Shown here: one piece after another, positions 34,777 through 47,276 of the stretch
Position numbering within the stretch: position 1 is the stretch's first letter
Layout: every line of letters begins with the position of its first letter
Assembly: GCA_027475525.1 (NCBI GenBank)
Contig: JAMWFC010000088.1
Span: forward strand, 570,757 to 634,756
Origin: Macrolepiota albuminosa
Lineage: Eukaryota > Basidiomycota > Agaricomycetes > Agaricales > Agaricaceae
Reading direction: 5' to 3'
Length of the DNA stretch: 64,000 nucleotides
Notes under the pieces: model-generated
Told to the model about the DNA's origin: nothing
Databases searched by the model: none
The model's input: the letters and a program-made list of their open reading frames with translations, nothing else
Made by a program: the position numbers and the translations under genes

Positions 34777-34957
34777 TGTAACATATTTTATTATATTTAA
34801 ATAATTATATTAATTATTTAACATTACTTTACATACATGCTGGCTGCCTTACATAAGGCAGCCAATTTTACTGTCATACTCGTAGTACTAGAATCGAATA
34901 CCGATCTGGTTCTGTTGGTGTGACCGTAAGGCTAACCTTATACTTGACATTGTTTCA
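34777..34957 (+). repeat. Gypsy B 5' LTR
   Basis: It starts TGTAACATATTTT and ends GACATTGTTTCA. It includes a perfect 10-bp stem (ggctgcctta/taaggcagcc, two-base loop) at 34842-34863. Confidence 0.95.
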
Positions 34958-37900
34958 CTTTTTTGAACCTTTCGGGTTCAATTCTGATACTACGGACAAA
35001 GACTACGGGTCTAGACTGATAGCCTAGACTGTGATTGCATCGAACAGTGCATCAACTTCTTTGACGCACGCTTCCGGGTAAAACGAGACGTAGCAACACT
35101 TGATTGGATGGAGACCAATCAATCTACTGAACCGACACGTGATGGTGAGACCATTGACCAGTCGTTGGCATATCCTCAATCTGCGGTGACTAACCCGGGT
35201 CATCCCGGGTCAGAAAATACTGAGGCCGAGCCTTCACAACAGCCTCAGGGAATGCCAGGAGGGACGCAATGGAGTGAAGTGCGGCCGACAGCTGCGCCAA
35301 GCAGTGCAGCGAGACCAGGGGCAATTGTGGAAGACCTGGAACAGCAGTCCGGCAGGGATCATGAATCTCCCATGCAGACTGGGAGGTCAGGGTGACAATT
35401 CCAGAGCAGGAGTAGTGCTCAGGGACCTATCAAAGGTCGCAGACCTTCATCGTACTTTCTGGGGAAGATGCCGAGGCAAGAGGCGGGCAGTTGGAGAATT
35501 CCAACTGAATCCACTCCCATGACGCAACGTCAGCAGGGAGCCGGAGTGCTGCAGGAAACGACAATTCGTGAGCAAAGAACGCCGGCAGTACATTGGGAAG
35601 ACGAAATGTCCGATGACGAAGAGAGTGGACGGAGTGAGTCCACCCTTCAGGTTCAGTATGCTATGCTATGGAAGAGATACCCTAGCATTACAAAGGATAC
35701 CACGCGTGCTCGACTAGGACTGTATGTATTGAAACACATACGGTTGATACAGGCTAGAGGTGATAATGTACCTCAATTGAATACCGTTGAATACATTACA
35801 TTGTACGTTCAGATTCTTGAGCTGGAAGCCCAAGCATATATGTATTGCAAGGCTAATTGAGGATCAGCTGCCTTGACTCCAGAGGGGGCAAACTTGATCC
35901 CGAATATACCCCCGGTGGCAAAGCCAGAGTTGTCTCCCCATCTGGAAGAGGCAATGAGCAATATATATGCGCCCCAGCAAGCAGGAGAGTCTGACGAGCA
36001 GTTTGCTGCCAGGTTCGCTGCAGCACAAAGACAGAATGTATTCAGAGGTCAACGAAGGAGACCTCTGTCGACGACGGAATCGGTGTCTACCATACCTGTG
36101 GTAGATAGCAACCTACCCGAAGCGGGGGAGCCAAGGCACCCTCCCACAAAACAGGAATCAGTGGAGAATGTTCCACTGACAAATCAAGTGCCGTTGGCTG
36201 ATAAGTTTGCGGAGAGAGTAGCTTATCAGCGCATGCGGAACCAAGACCTGAAGCACCAGGGACACTCCTGGATAGATGACCAGGAAATTGTATTCGATGG
36301 GATAACGCCCATCGATGAGATGAGAAGGCAATATGTCCAACAGACACGACAGCCTGACACCAGGAGAGGGGACCCACCCACAGCGGATCCGAGCCAAGTC
36401 TCTGGAAAGCAGGTGATAGAAGAGCTAGGGGGACAGGAGAGCCCACTGCATTGGAATGGTGCCGAGAAAGTGCACTATACAGGTCACTGACCTGTACGTG
36501 CATTTTCTGTGGTACCTCCAGCGGAAGGTAGAAATAAAACGCCTGGAATAACTGAGGCGACAAAGGTGTATACAGAGAATATGCACCAGCGCCTCATTAG
36601 TATAATTGACGATGCGGTAGGCATAGCATTGCACCTTCCCAAAGGTATCAAACCGCGTAAGGCGGAGTCGAAACACATCCACCCGTACAGAGGGGAGTCC
36701 AAGTTTAGTGACTTGGAAAATTGGACAATGGATGTGTGCAACCATCTGGCAGCATGCCAGTATGGGGGGGATTGTCTGGATTGAGAACGTGTGTTCATTC
36801 TCCCGGAGTTCCTGGACGGACCAGCCAAAGCCTGGTTCCATCATCATGTCTTGCACTACAATCGTGCACAACAGCAATGGACGTTCAAGGATGTAATCCT
36901 TGAATTGTATAACCAGTTCGTGAGTGCATCCACCATGCAGGATGCTTGGGAGGCGTTCATTGCAACCTCCTACACCGAACAATTAGGTGTTCAAGGTTTC
37001 TATGACACCTTGATAGACCACGCACAGAATATGTCTATTTACCCAGACAACTGGGTAATGATTGATACCTTCCTGCATGGGATACCTGATGCAATGAGAG
37101 AGTCTCTCATTTGTGATGACGGACTATTGCCCGAAGTAAATACCGTTGAGGAATTTGTAGCACATGCGTTGCGCTACAAGCAAGCCCACAAAATAGCGCG
37201 ACACTTTGGGCTACATAGCTCAAAGGTTCGATCAGTGAACAAGGCCAAGCCTCGGAAGGTAGGCACCTTCTGGGCTCATTGAAAGGAGATGGTGGGCAAT
37301 ACGAACCTGAGGTTCATGGTAAGAGCAGCACCTCGGCAAGACCGACGCTTCCGGAGCAACCGGCCAGGGGACCGTAGGGATGCACCGGCACAGGATGCTC
37401 AGAGAGGTCCGTGCCAAGAGGGTGTTTGGCCGCATCGGGCTGCTGGTGAGGCTAAATTGCTGACACCAACTGGGCCACCGAAGTTTGAAGCAGCTCGCCC
37501 TTTCGTGGCGAGTAAGTGCTTCAAATGTGGTCAGCCTGGGCATTTTGCGAATGCATGCCCAGTGGGTGGTGGAAGGCCTTTGGGTAAGCCACGTGCCTAT
37601 GTATGGGTGGCACACACTGCTATCCCAGATGCTGAAGGGATAGACTCCGGGAACGAACCTGATGTGGAAGACGATGAGGTGGAGAACCTCATGCCTGATG
37701 CACCAGAGGATGAAAGCGCCTCTGTGGTAGAGGAGTTGTCGGATGATGAATATGTGGAGGTTGACGTATACGACAATGACTATTATGCCCGGGAGTCAGA
37801 CTCAGAGTTCATGGGAGCTTTGACGGACTACCCGGCCAGCGCATTAGACTGGCCAGTTGGAGCAGCCAATGTTAAGGTGTATAAGGTACACCTTCGCAAG

Positions 37901-40900
37901 GCTCCAGAGAAGCTGGTGAGACCGGTGTTGAAACACGAGGACAAGGAGTGCCTGGCGTCGTACATTGAGGTGAATGGCCACAAGGCGCGGACATTGTGGG
38001 ATTCAGGTAGTACGACTACTGGGGTGACACTCCAGTTTTGCCAAGTGCACGATATTTCTGTCAGTGAGTTGAAGGAGCCACTACTCCTTCAATTGGGTAC
38101 TGTGGGCAGCCGAGCTGCAGTACAGTTTGGTACGCAGGCGAGTATCGCCTGTGTGAAATCGAGGACGAAAGAGTACCTTGACGTGGCGAACTTTGATCAT
38201 TATGATATGATTATAGGCACGCCGTATATGAGGAAGCACAATGTTCTGCTGAACTTCAAGAAGAATGAGATAGTGGTAGATGGCACCACCATTCCTGCAG
38301 TGCGAGTGACCATAGATAATGGCGATGGACGTCTCCATCAACACCGTGCCACGGAGAAGAAGGTGCTAGTCAGGCGACACTGACTAGACGGAGGCAAGAA
38401 ATCGCCTACGGTTGAGGATGGAGAGGATGAGGAGCAAGCTCGTGTGAGCTTGCCCATAGATAGCCCAGCGGTGTTGATGCTGGAAAGCGAAGCTGTAGAG
38501 TACAAATGTACTCTGAAGAGGGGGGAGAGCCCTGAGATGAAGGAAATGAAGTGTGAAAAGCAGAGTAAGCCTGAGGACAAGTGGCCTCAGCATGCGGCAA
38601 GCACAGAGTGCCAGCTGACGTCGTCGCGAGTGAAGGTCAAGGACTTGGTAACGGATGACGACAACCAAGGACTGATGGAGGATGAGGCGTCCTCCACACA
38701 TACAAATCGGTCAATTTGGGATCAACCAGTACCTCATCCCACATTTGAATGGGCCTTTGATTCACGAATGCCTGCTGAGTGGAATGAGCTAGTGGCGTCG
38801 ATGTATGCACGGAATGGACCACAATGGACGGCGAAGGAGGAGTCGTATCGTCAGGCTACTGACAACGAGATATCGCCGCCGAGTGAGGTGTTCTTCGACG
38901 GACTGTCTGTGACGTCGCGAAGAAGCAAGAAGGAAGTGCCTGTGCAACTGCACACACCAGATGACAGTGAGCTGAGGATTACTGCCCTCAGAGAGAAGTA
39001 TGGCCGCCCAGCCATACAAGCAAAGCTGTCCGAGCATCCACGCAAGGATGTGGACTGGAAGGGCAAAGGTAAAACCAGTGGTTTTACGAAGGAGGACATT
39101 CTGGACCTACGATTGCAGTGGCAGCAGGAATTTGGGGATATTCTGAACGGAACCAAGGAGGAGTTACCTCCTTGGCGTGAAGTCAATCATGAAATCAACC
39201 TTATTGATGAGAATAAGGTGTATAAATATCATTTGCCTCAATGTCCAATGGCGCTGCAGCAGCAGCTCCAAGACAAGACCAATCGGTACCTGAGAGCCCA
39301 CTGGTGGGAGGCCCAACCAGCCTCCCAAGCTGCACCGCTATTGTGCATTCCAAAGAAAGATGGTACATTGAGGACAGCGTTAGATGCACGCCAATGCAAT
39401 GACAACACCGTAAAGGACGTGATGCCACTTCCGGATCAGGAAGTGATTTGAGAGGATGTGGCAAGAGCAAAGTTCAGGTCGAAAATTGACCTGACGGACG
39501 CTTATGAGCAAGTGAGAATTCGCTTGTCTGATATCCCAAAGACAGTGTTCTCGTCAATCACGGGAACATATGTGAGTAACATTATGCAGATAGGAGATTG
39601 TAATGCTCCTGCGACATTTCAGAGGTTGATGACCTCCATCTTCCGGGATGTTATCGGGAGGTTCGTCCATATATATTTGGACAACATATTCATATACTCT
39701 GATTCAATCGAAGAACACGAAGAGCATCTTCGTGTCATTTTTGAGCGAATGAGGTCTAACTTGCTATACCTCAAGTGGAAGAAATGTGAACTATATGCCG
39801 AGACAGTAGACTGCCTCGAACACAAGATTGACAGTCAGGGTATTCATCCTGACCAGGACAAAATCGATCGCATATGCAAATGGCATGTGCCTTGTAGCTA
39901 TAATGATGTGCAAAGGTTCGTGGGACTAGTGAATTATATCGGCAATTGTCTGCCTGATATTACAGCGTATACTAGACCTTTGATGTCCATCACGCAGAAC
40001 GGAGCTCCATTTATATGGAGACCTATACACCAACGCTGTTTTGAGATGATCAAAAGGATCTGCTCAAAGACACCAGTCATTCATCCCATAGATCCCCAAC
40101 GTGATGAGCCAATTTGGCTCATCTGTGATGCCTCAAAGACTGGAGTAGGTGCAATGTATGGCCAGGGAAGCTCATGGCAGAATTGTCGGCCTGCAGGGTT
40201 CATGTTGAGGAAGTTCACCTTGGCCCAACAGAATTATGCGGTCCATGAGCTCGAAACGCTGGCGATACTTGAGGCACTCCTTAAGTGGGAAGACAAATTG
40301 ATGGGGTATAAGATCCACATCATTACAGACCATAAAGCACTTGAGTTCTTCAAGACTCAAGCAACGTTGTCCCCCCGGCAACGCCGGTGGATTGACTATA
40401 TGTCTTGCTACAACTTTGACATCACATATGTCAAAGGCGAACTGAACAAGGTGGCGGACTGTCTCTCGAGGTACTTCGAGAGCGATAGAGCAGGCGAACA
40501 CCATGATACGCATGAGTATGTCGATGCGGACATTCGTATTGATCCTCATGGCGATGATCTTCCATATCATCGCTACAGAGAGGTGAAGGAGCATGTGGTC
40601 GAGCTTCGGGCTATGCAAGCTACCGAGCTGCGACGCAGTCAACGACTGCAAGAGCGGCAAGAGGGCCGTGACATAGAGGCTGAGCAACTAGAGCAGGCTC
40701 AGCAAAAGGAGGCGACAAAGCCACACCAAAGTGAGACTGGGAGCAGTTGTGGACCGTATAGCCACGACATTACACTCGCTGACGCGTTATTGCCTACAGG
40801 AGAGTATCATAACCCTCCTGTCCCTCAAACCAATGAGTACCTCCAGAAGGTGATGAGGGGCTATAGCCGCGATGCGTTCTACACAGAAATCCGGCAGAAC

Positions 40901-41215
40901 GCAAATGCCCATCCACACTTCAGCGTGGATGAGAAAGGACTAGTCCGGATAACGAATGTTCGAGGGCACAATGTGGTGTGCTTGCCACACGACCAAACAT
41001 TGCTCACTAAGGTGGTCACTCAAGCTCATGAGGTTGTTGGTCACTTTGGAACCAACAAAACACTAGAATACCTGAGGCAATGGTACTGGTGGCCTCAGAT
41101 GCAGAAAGAAGTGATGCAGTTCTGCCAGACCTGCGAGGCCTGCCAGCGGTCGAAGACCAGCAATAGGAAGCCAGCAGGGAAGTTGCATTCCCTGCCCATC
41201 CCGACGAAGCCATGG

Positions 41216-41369
41216 GACTCCATTGGAATGGACTTTGTTGGTCCATTCCCCGAGTCCAAAGGGTATAACTACCTTTGGGTGGTCATTTGCCGGACTCCAT
41301 TGGAATGGACTTTGTTGGTCCATTCCCCGAGTCCAAAGGGTATAACTACCTTTGGGTGGTCATTTGCCG
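41216..41369. repeat. 77-bp tandem duplication 13
   Basis: Copies start at 41216 and 41293 in the gypsy B integrase core. Confidence 0.96.
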
Positions 41370-41418
41370 AATGACTAGTATGGTACATTTGATACCAGTG
41401 CACACAACCATTACGGCG

Positions 41419-41572
41419 TCCGCATTATCCTGGATCTACTTGAAGGAGATTGTAAGGCTACATGGCCTTCCAAGTTCAATCGTGAGCAATCGAGATCCGC
41501 ATTATCCTGGATCTACTTGAAGGAGATTGTAAGGCTACATGGCCTTCCAAGTTCAATCGTGAGCAATCGAGA
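41419..41572. repeat. 77-bp tandem duplication 14
   Basis: Copies start at 41419 and 41496, only 50 bp after the previous one. Removing both units brings integrase back into the gag-pol frame. Confidence 0.96.
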
Positions 41573-42703
41573 CACCAAGTTTACATCTCACTGGTGGCGA
41601 GAACTTCACAAGCTCCTGGGAGCTAAACTACTCATGTCTATCTTGTTTCATCTGCAGACGGATGGACAGACAGAGCGAGCAAATAGAAGTATTGCCCAGA
41701 TCTTTTGTACGGTGGTCCGACCGGACCAACGTGACTGGGTGGATAGAATACCGCTAACTGAGTTCGCGATCAACGCAAGTGTGTCTGAGACCACGAAATA
41801 TGCACCGTTCGAGCTCAATGGAGGTTACATGCCCTCCATGCTGCGCGAACTAAAGGCAGACGGAGTCGTTCACAAGGGGGTAAAGGACTTTGCACAGCAA
41901 GCATTGGCGAATCTAGCCAATGCACACGACGCTATCATTGCCGCGCGTGTTATACAGGCACAACATGCAAATGATAGGCGGAGTGAGGAACCAGAACTAA
42001 CGCCTGGGACGTTAGTGTACCTGTCGACGGAGAACTTGAATCTTCCGAAAGGAAGAGTGAGAAAGCTGTGTCCAAAATTCATTGGACCATACAGAGTCTT
42101 GGTTGCGGAACCAAGCACGTTGAACTATGTTCTGGAGCTGCCTGCAGCTCTGCAAGCACGTCGGATTGTGCCTAAGTTCCATATATCGTTACTTAGGCGG
42201 TATAACGCAAACAATGATGCTATGTTCCCTAATCAGGTGACTCCCAAGCCATATGATTTCGGTGCCAGTGACAAACAAGAATGGTTCGTCGAGGACATCC
42301 TGGGCCATCAGTGGCAGGAAGGAACGCACCTCGAATTCGAGGTGCGATGGAGTGCGGGTGATACAACATGGGAGTCGTACCACACATGTGCCAAGTTGGC
42401 AGCGTTGGATTGGTACTTAGAACTGCAGAGTGTGAAGCGCCCAAATCAGCTTGCTAAGCACTCACGTGCTTAGATTGATGGCAATGATAAGATGTAGGCC
42501 AGATCAGTCGGATCTCGGATCAACTGAGTATCTGATCCAGATTGGATCACGATGGTTCCGGATGGATAAGATAGAGATTGATCTACCTGATGAGATAATA
42601 CGGATCGTGATGCGGAGTTGACGGTCGGATCAGGTTATGTAACCTGATGATGGGGAATTGAGTGTGTTTTTTCCCACTGACATGTCAACATTTTCATAGT
42701 ACC

Positions 42704-45636
42704 ATGTCGTACCCTTACCAGCGTACGACCAGCGAGCAGCAGCCTCAGAACCCACAGGGTTCTGGAGGAGGGGGGGATCGCCCCCAGCAAAACATTCAGC
42801 AGCCTGTAATGAGCAGCAGCCTCAGAACCCACAGGGTTCTGGAGGAGGGGGGGATCGCCCCCAGCAAAACATTCAGCAGCCTGTAATGACGCCGACTGTG
42901 GCATCGTATCCAGTGGTGTCCCAGTTTGAGCAGAACCCAGCCCAATTTGGACAACATCTGCAGTTTTATCTGCCGTTCTTTCAGATGCCGTACTTCCCAG
43001 GACCAGCTGGTCCTGGACAGCAGATGGGGGGACAGGTTATGTGGGGAATGCCAATGCCGATGCAGCAGACGCAGACCCAGAGTGCAAGTACACTCCTTTT
43101 GGATGAGAAAGCACTAACTGCGCCACAGGTAGCACCCATGGACATGGACGATGACACGGGGCATCAACATCAAGTAAAGAGCGAGGTGGTGCAACCTCGA
43201 CAACAGCGAGAGAGGATGCCACCCCTGCGAGAGACATATAGATGAGACCGGAGGCGATCGCCTCTGAGGAGTACTGGGGCACGAGGAGGCGGGCCCCGGG
43301 AAATGGTTGGGCGCCGACAGGATGAGCCGGCAGCGAGGACGCAAAATTGAGGTCAACCCCAACCTCAAACACCGCCTCAACGAGCTTCTCCGTCACCCCG
43401 TCATGCACCATCTCCGCGGCGCTTATCGTACACGGAGAAAGGAAAAGGAAGAGAGATCGGAACACCGTCGGAGGTGTTGGACCCTCAGGCAGAGGCGGTC
43501 TGGAGACACCTCATATCTGCCGGCCAGCGAGTACCACCGGAGTCCGCGTTTTTGGCGGATCTGGTGGCTCAGGTGGTGATTACGGGCCTGCTCAATGAGA
43601 TCGTTATGCTGCAGCAGCGTAACGACAATACAATTAAGACATTCACGAACGCTATGAAGAAGCGTCCGTCATCGTTGTTGGAGCAACCTGAGGCAAAACG
43701 CCTCAGAGCGCGTGATGCAGTACCGGAGGTTGAGGTACAAGAGGCTGGAGAACTCACTCTGCTTCCATCTGAGTTACACGACAAGCTCATGGAGGATGAC
43801 ACAAGTTTACGAGGATTGTCCTCGTCAACACATGCGCCCTCCCAGCAGTCAGGGACAAAGCGGCAGGATGAGGTGGTCCTGTCGGAAGTGGAGTTTGGAG
43901 CAGATGTTCCTCGAGGAGCAGATAGAGTGGTAATGCGGTTCGGAGCAGTGGTGCAGTTTGAGGCACCACTGCGAGCGTATGCGTCCACAGTCCCCATAAA
44001 GGACACGAGAAGGGACGCTGAAGCAGAAGGGTGACTCCTGACGTTAGCGGCACTCAGTCTGGATGAACTGAGCAATGGGAGTGATTACAAGGAGTCGTCA
44101 TACGAGACCCCCTCAGAAGGAGAGACCCCCGCTAAACGCCGAGTGCGTTTAGACAAAAAACACAAGAGAGAGGCCAGGATGAAGCATGAGGCTGCCCGGC
44201 AGACAAAGGTCAACAAAGACCGGGAGGAGCAGGCCACAGGCCGTATTCCTGATGGCCTAGGTGTGTTCATCAGCGGGACGTCGGTGGAGCGGTCAAATTG
44301 GTTCTACGGCGGGGCACTCGACTGCCACTTTTACTACTCCCGACTCACAAATACGGTATTTGTGAGCGATGAAGCCTTGGCCGCAAAAACGCACGAGGAA
44401 GAGAAAGGAGAGAGGTACTATCATACCTCGAAGGAGCTGGACCGGGTGGTACCGAGGGGATTTCTGATGAATCCCCAGCAGTTGCGAAAGCTCTATGAGC
44501 TCTCGCAGAACAAGTTCAAGTCAGTGGCGATGCGCACTGAAGCCTACTACCTGTTGCGTGAGTTTTAGCGCATCAGTATTAACTTTTATACTACACTGAG
44601 GGATAGGACAATGGCTCTGGTGTGTACACCAGAGTACAAACACATTTCGCCCCCTCTAGATCTTTCGTCGTGCCACATGAACATTGTGGTCATGCTGACC
44701 CCAGACAGGTACCTGCGATGGAAGGACCGAGCTGGGAGACCGTTTTTCACACTTACCGGGTTTGATTCTGAAGGTGTACGTTTCACCTTCAATCTGGACA
44801 AGCTGGCGCAGAATGTACTTTACTTCTGTTGACCAGGAATGATGAACTCCATGTACGGCATTGCAGTGGATCGAGCGTATCACATTCACTGGCATACTCT
44901 TTTGGGCCATGCCCTTACTCGTGGACTGTCTCCCTCGGGAAGAGCGCGAGGACGCTTTGCAAGGCTGTTGGCCTTGATTATTGTGTGTCCTGGACTGTAT
45001 CGAGAGGTGGTCGCGGATTACGACGCCGCCAACCCTGGCACGCCCTTCATACCAATGAGCTGGACTGATGTCCAGTTCCGGCCTCCATACTTCGACACGG
45101 CTAACGCCGTCAACATAACCAATGCTGACGTGCTTCGGGCTATGATAGTCAACCGCGTACCTGTAGAGTGGGTAGATCACGCCTATACCTTTGGCGTGGT
45201 CTACCTCAAAAATCAGTTTCTTGCGGCCACTGCCTTCATTGATTAGTTTCGCGATGTCGACAATGAACGTCATTGTCGACTGGACATCTATGGAGAGCCC
45301 CTGTCCATCGCGCGGTGGGACGACTGGCGACTGCCCACGGATGACGATATGATTTGTCTTCACGCATTGCTTGCCCGAGAATTATCTCAAGGTCATGAGT
45401 ATCTTGAAAGTGGCCTATACTATCCTGTGGGGATGGACCCCAACCGTCGAGATTTGTGGCAATGACGTTCTTGACATGGGCCATATCCCCCCTCTCCATC
45501 ACACCCTTCCACGTCAGTTCAGGCTCCTACAGCCTCAACATTGTCAGGTCCCGTTGCCTCATCATCCTCAGTTAACGTCGACACTGAGATGAGGATTGAT
45601 ATGGCTTGCGAGTTGTCACGTCCGCTGTCTGCATAA
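42704..45636 (+). pseudogene. Gypsy B third frame: 951-codon protein of unknown function
   Basis: ATG 42704 to TAA 45634 is a single frame after the 77-bp duplication at 42734 is collapsed (2,856 bp, 951 codons plus stop). Premature stops are TGA at 43243, 43348, 44032, 44830, 45463 and 45472, and TAG at 44566 and 45244. It has a Gln/Pro-rich N-terminus with MPMPMQQTQTQ, a basic segment near 44150 (RRVRLDKKHKREARMKHEA), a folded-looking part (NWFYGGALDCHFYYSRLTN, VPRGFLMNPQQLRKLYELS, WVDHAYTFGVVYL) and a Ser-rich tail. No signal peptide or membrane segment is seen, so I do not call it an envelope protein. It lies where envelope genes lie in retroviruses. Similar uncharacterised proteins exist in agaricomycetes as far as I recall; no function is known to me. 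Confidence 0.75.
42734..42887. repeat. 77-bp tandem duplication 15
   Basis: Copies start at 42734 and 42811, near the start of the third frame. One unit restores that frame. Confidence 0.96.
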
Positions 45637-45818
45637 TTATCGTAGGCGGCTCATCTCCTTTTCAATTCATACTGTCGGTTAACGTCAGCGTTGTATTTTT
45701 TGACAGATGATTAGGACATTTGTTTTTGAGCTGTGGAGGACCAGAATGCCTCCAAATTGACCTACATATTGACTTGGACTAATTGTCCCTCCTACATCGA
45801 GACTGATTACCAGTCTCA

Positions 45819-45828
45819 AAGGGGGGCA
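45819..45828 (+). promoter_or_regulatory. Polypurine tract of gypsy B
   Basis: aaggggggca lies directly before the 3' LTR, the expected start of plus-strand synthesis. Confidence 0.85.
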
Positions 45829-46009
45829 TGTAACATATTTTATTATATTTAAATAATTATATTAATTATTTAACATTACTTTACATACATGCTGGCTGCC
45901 TTACATAAGGCAGCCAATTTTACTGTCATACTTGTAGTACTAGAATCGAATACCGATCTGGTTCTGTTGGTGTGACCGTAAGGCTAACCTTATACTTGAC
46001 TTTGTTTCA
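45829..46009 (+). repeat. Gypsy B 3' LTR
   Basis: It matches the 5' LTR at 179 of 181 positions (differences: ctcg/cttg and acattg/actttg). The hairpin lies at 45894-45915. Confidence 0.95.
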
Positions 46010-46014
46010 GTAAC

Positions 46015-47276
46015 CAAGACCTTAGAACAGAGGTGTCAGGTCCGGATGGGCATGATAGTACCGTGCTCAAGGTAGAAAGTGAGGCATCTGGGATGCCGCG
46101 TGTGCCCATGGCAGAAACGTTAAGCGACAGAGTCGCGTACCAACGTATGCGCAATGGTGACCTCAGGACTAAGGGACAATCCCTTATTGACGATCAGGGC
46201 ATCGTATTCGAGGGCACTAAGCCCATTGATGAGATGCGTCGTCAGTTTGTCACGCAGGGTCAGGAGAATCAAGCTTCTCCAGGCCCAGGGCGGCGCAATG
46301 ATCATGATCGAGGAGACTTCCTTGATCGAGATGGCGCCACGAGACGTGATGTCCCTGGTAACGACCGGGATGATGGCCCTAGGTCGACTCCTCGAAATGA
46401 GGGCAATTATGCCCACAGCTGAGGAGGTTCGGGACGTCCTCCACAGGGTGGACAAGGGAAGTCACTTTCCCAGGCTGCTGATTTGGCAACCAGATCGCTG
46501 GGTCAGCGAGAGGCCATTTGTATGCATCGTGAAGCCATGCACAATCGCCTGCATCGAGTAGTCAATGATGCCCTGGGTGTAACCTTACGGTTACCAGATG
46601 GGGTGAAGCTGCGTAAAGCAGACAGTAGGCACGAGTAGTCAATGATGCCCTGGGTGTAACCTTACGGTTACCAGATGGGGTGAAGCTGCGTAAAGCAGAC
46701 AGTAGGCACATTCGCGCCTATACAGGCGCGTCCAAGTTCAGCGACTTGGAGGATTGGGCAATGGATGTATGCACCCATCTCGCCATGTGCTTATACGGAG
46801 GTGACCGTATGGAATGAGAATGGATTTTTGTTCTGCCTGAGTTCTTGGCCGGAGAGGCCATGGGGTGGTTTCGATGGGCAGTACTGCACGTCAACCATGT
46901 CCAGTATGATTGGACGTTCAAAGGAGTCCTTACAGGACTGTACGATCGATTTGTGCACCCCTCAACGCTCCAGGATGCGAGGCGGGACTTTCAGTCCGCC
47001 AAGTACACTGAGAAGTTGGGAGTGCAAGGGTTCTATGATACCCTTAACGACCATGCCCAGAATATGGCAGTATACCCAGACGGGTATACGATGCTCGAAA
47101 CATTCTTGGATGGCATTCCAGCAGACATGCACTGCTATCTGATACGTGAGGACGGATTGTCCCCAGAAGTCAACGATGTGGAAGAGTTTGTGGCATATGC
47201 CATCAGGTATGAGCAGTCCCTGAAGACTGCTAACCACTACAAACATTGGAGTGGACATAAAGGGGGAACCAGGTGA
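46015..47276 (+). pseudogene. Gypsy C gag, 3' part
   Basis: It continues the gag frame from 34776. It contains DRVAYQRMRNGDL, the linker to MHNRLHRVVNDALGV, and the capsid-like part (FVLPEFLAGEAMGWFRWAVL, TEKLGVQGFYDTLNDHAQNM). TGA at 46420, 46815 and 47274. The TGA at 46815 is at the same place as the TGA at 36782 in gypsy B. I see no CCHC knuckle where gypsy B has one. Confidence 0.85.
46555..46708. repeat. 77-bp tandem duplication 16
   Basis: Copies start at 46555 and 46632 in gypsy C gag. One unit restores the frame. Confidence 0.95.

Larger units (their letters stand above)
35108..42473 (+). pseudogene. Gypsy B Gag-Pol polyprotein, one frame with seven TGA
   Basis: ATG 35108 to TAG 42471 is one frame of 2,403 codons once two 77-bp duplications (41216, 41419) are counted once. 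The only breaks are TGA at 35393, 35858, 36488, 36782, 37280, 38381 and 39449. In order: polar N-terminus; capsid-like region (36500-37270); CCHC knuckle at about 37513-37560 (CFKCGQPGHFANAC); protease (LWDSGSTTTG at about 37998, IIGTPYM); RT (PLLCIPKKDGTLRTALDAR, YLDN at 39674-39685); RNase H (ICDASKTGVG, HELETLAILEALLKWE); integrase zinc region (HFGTNKTLEY, CEACQRSK), core (GMDFVGPFPES, DGQTERANRS) and a chromodomain end (EWFVEDILGHQWQEG, DTTWESY). RT has Asn for the second catalytic Asp. Confidence 0.93.
34777..46009 (+). mobile_element. Ty3/gypsy chromovirus B with a third large frame
   Basis: Identical-length 181-bp LTRs (34777-34957 and 45829-46009) differ at only two positions. Perfect target duplication gtaac at 34772-34776 and 46010-46014. 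It holds one gag-pol frame (35108-42473) and a separate frame (42704-45636) on the same strand, then a purine tract. All damage is premature stops plus three 77-bp duplications, so it was intact recently. It sits precisely inside the gag frame of gypsy C. Confidence 0.96.

Noticed and set aside
42704..45636. Envelope gene in gypsy B
   Set aside because: The position fits, but no signal peptide, membrane segment or cleavage site is seen.
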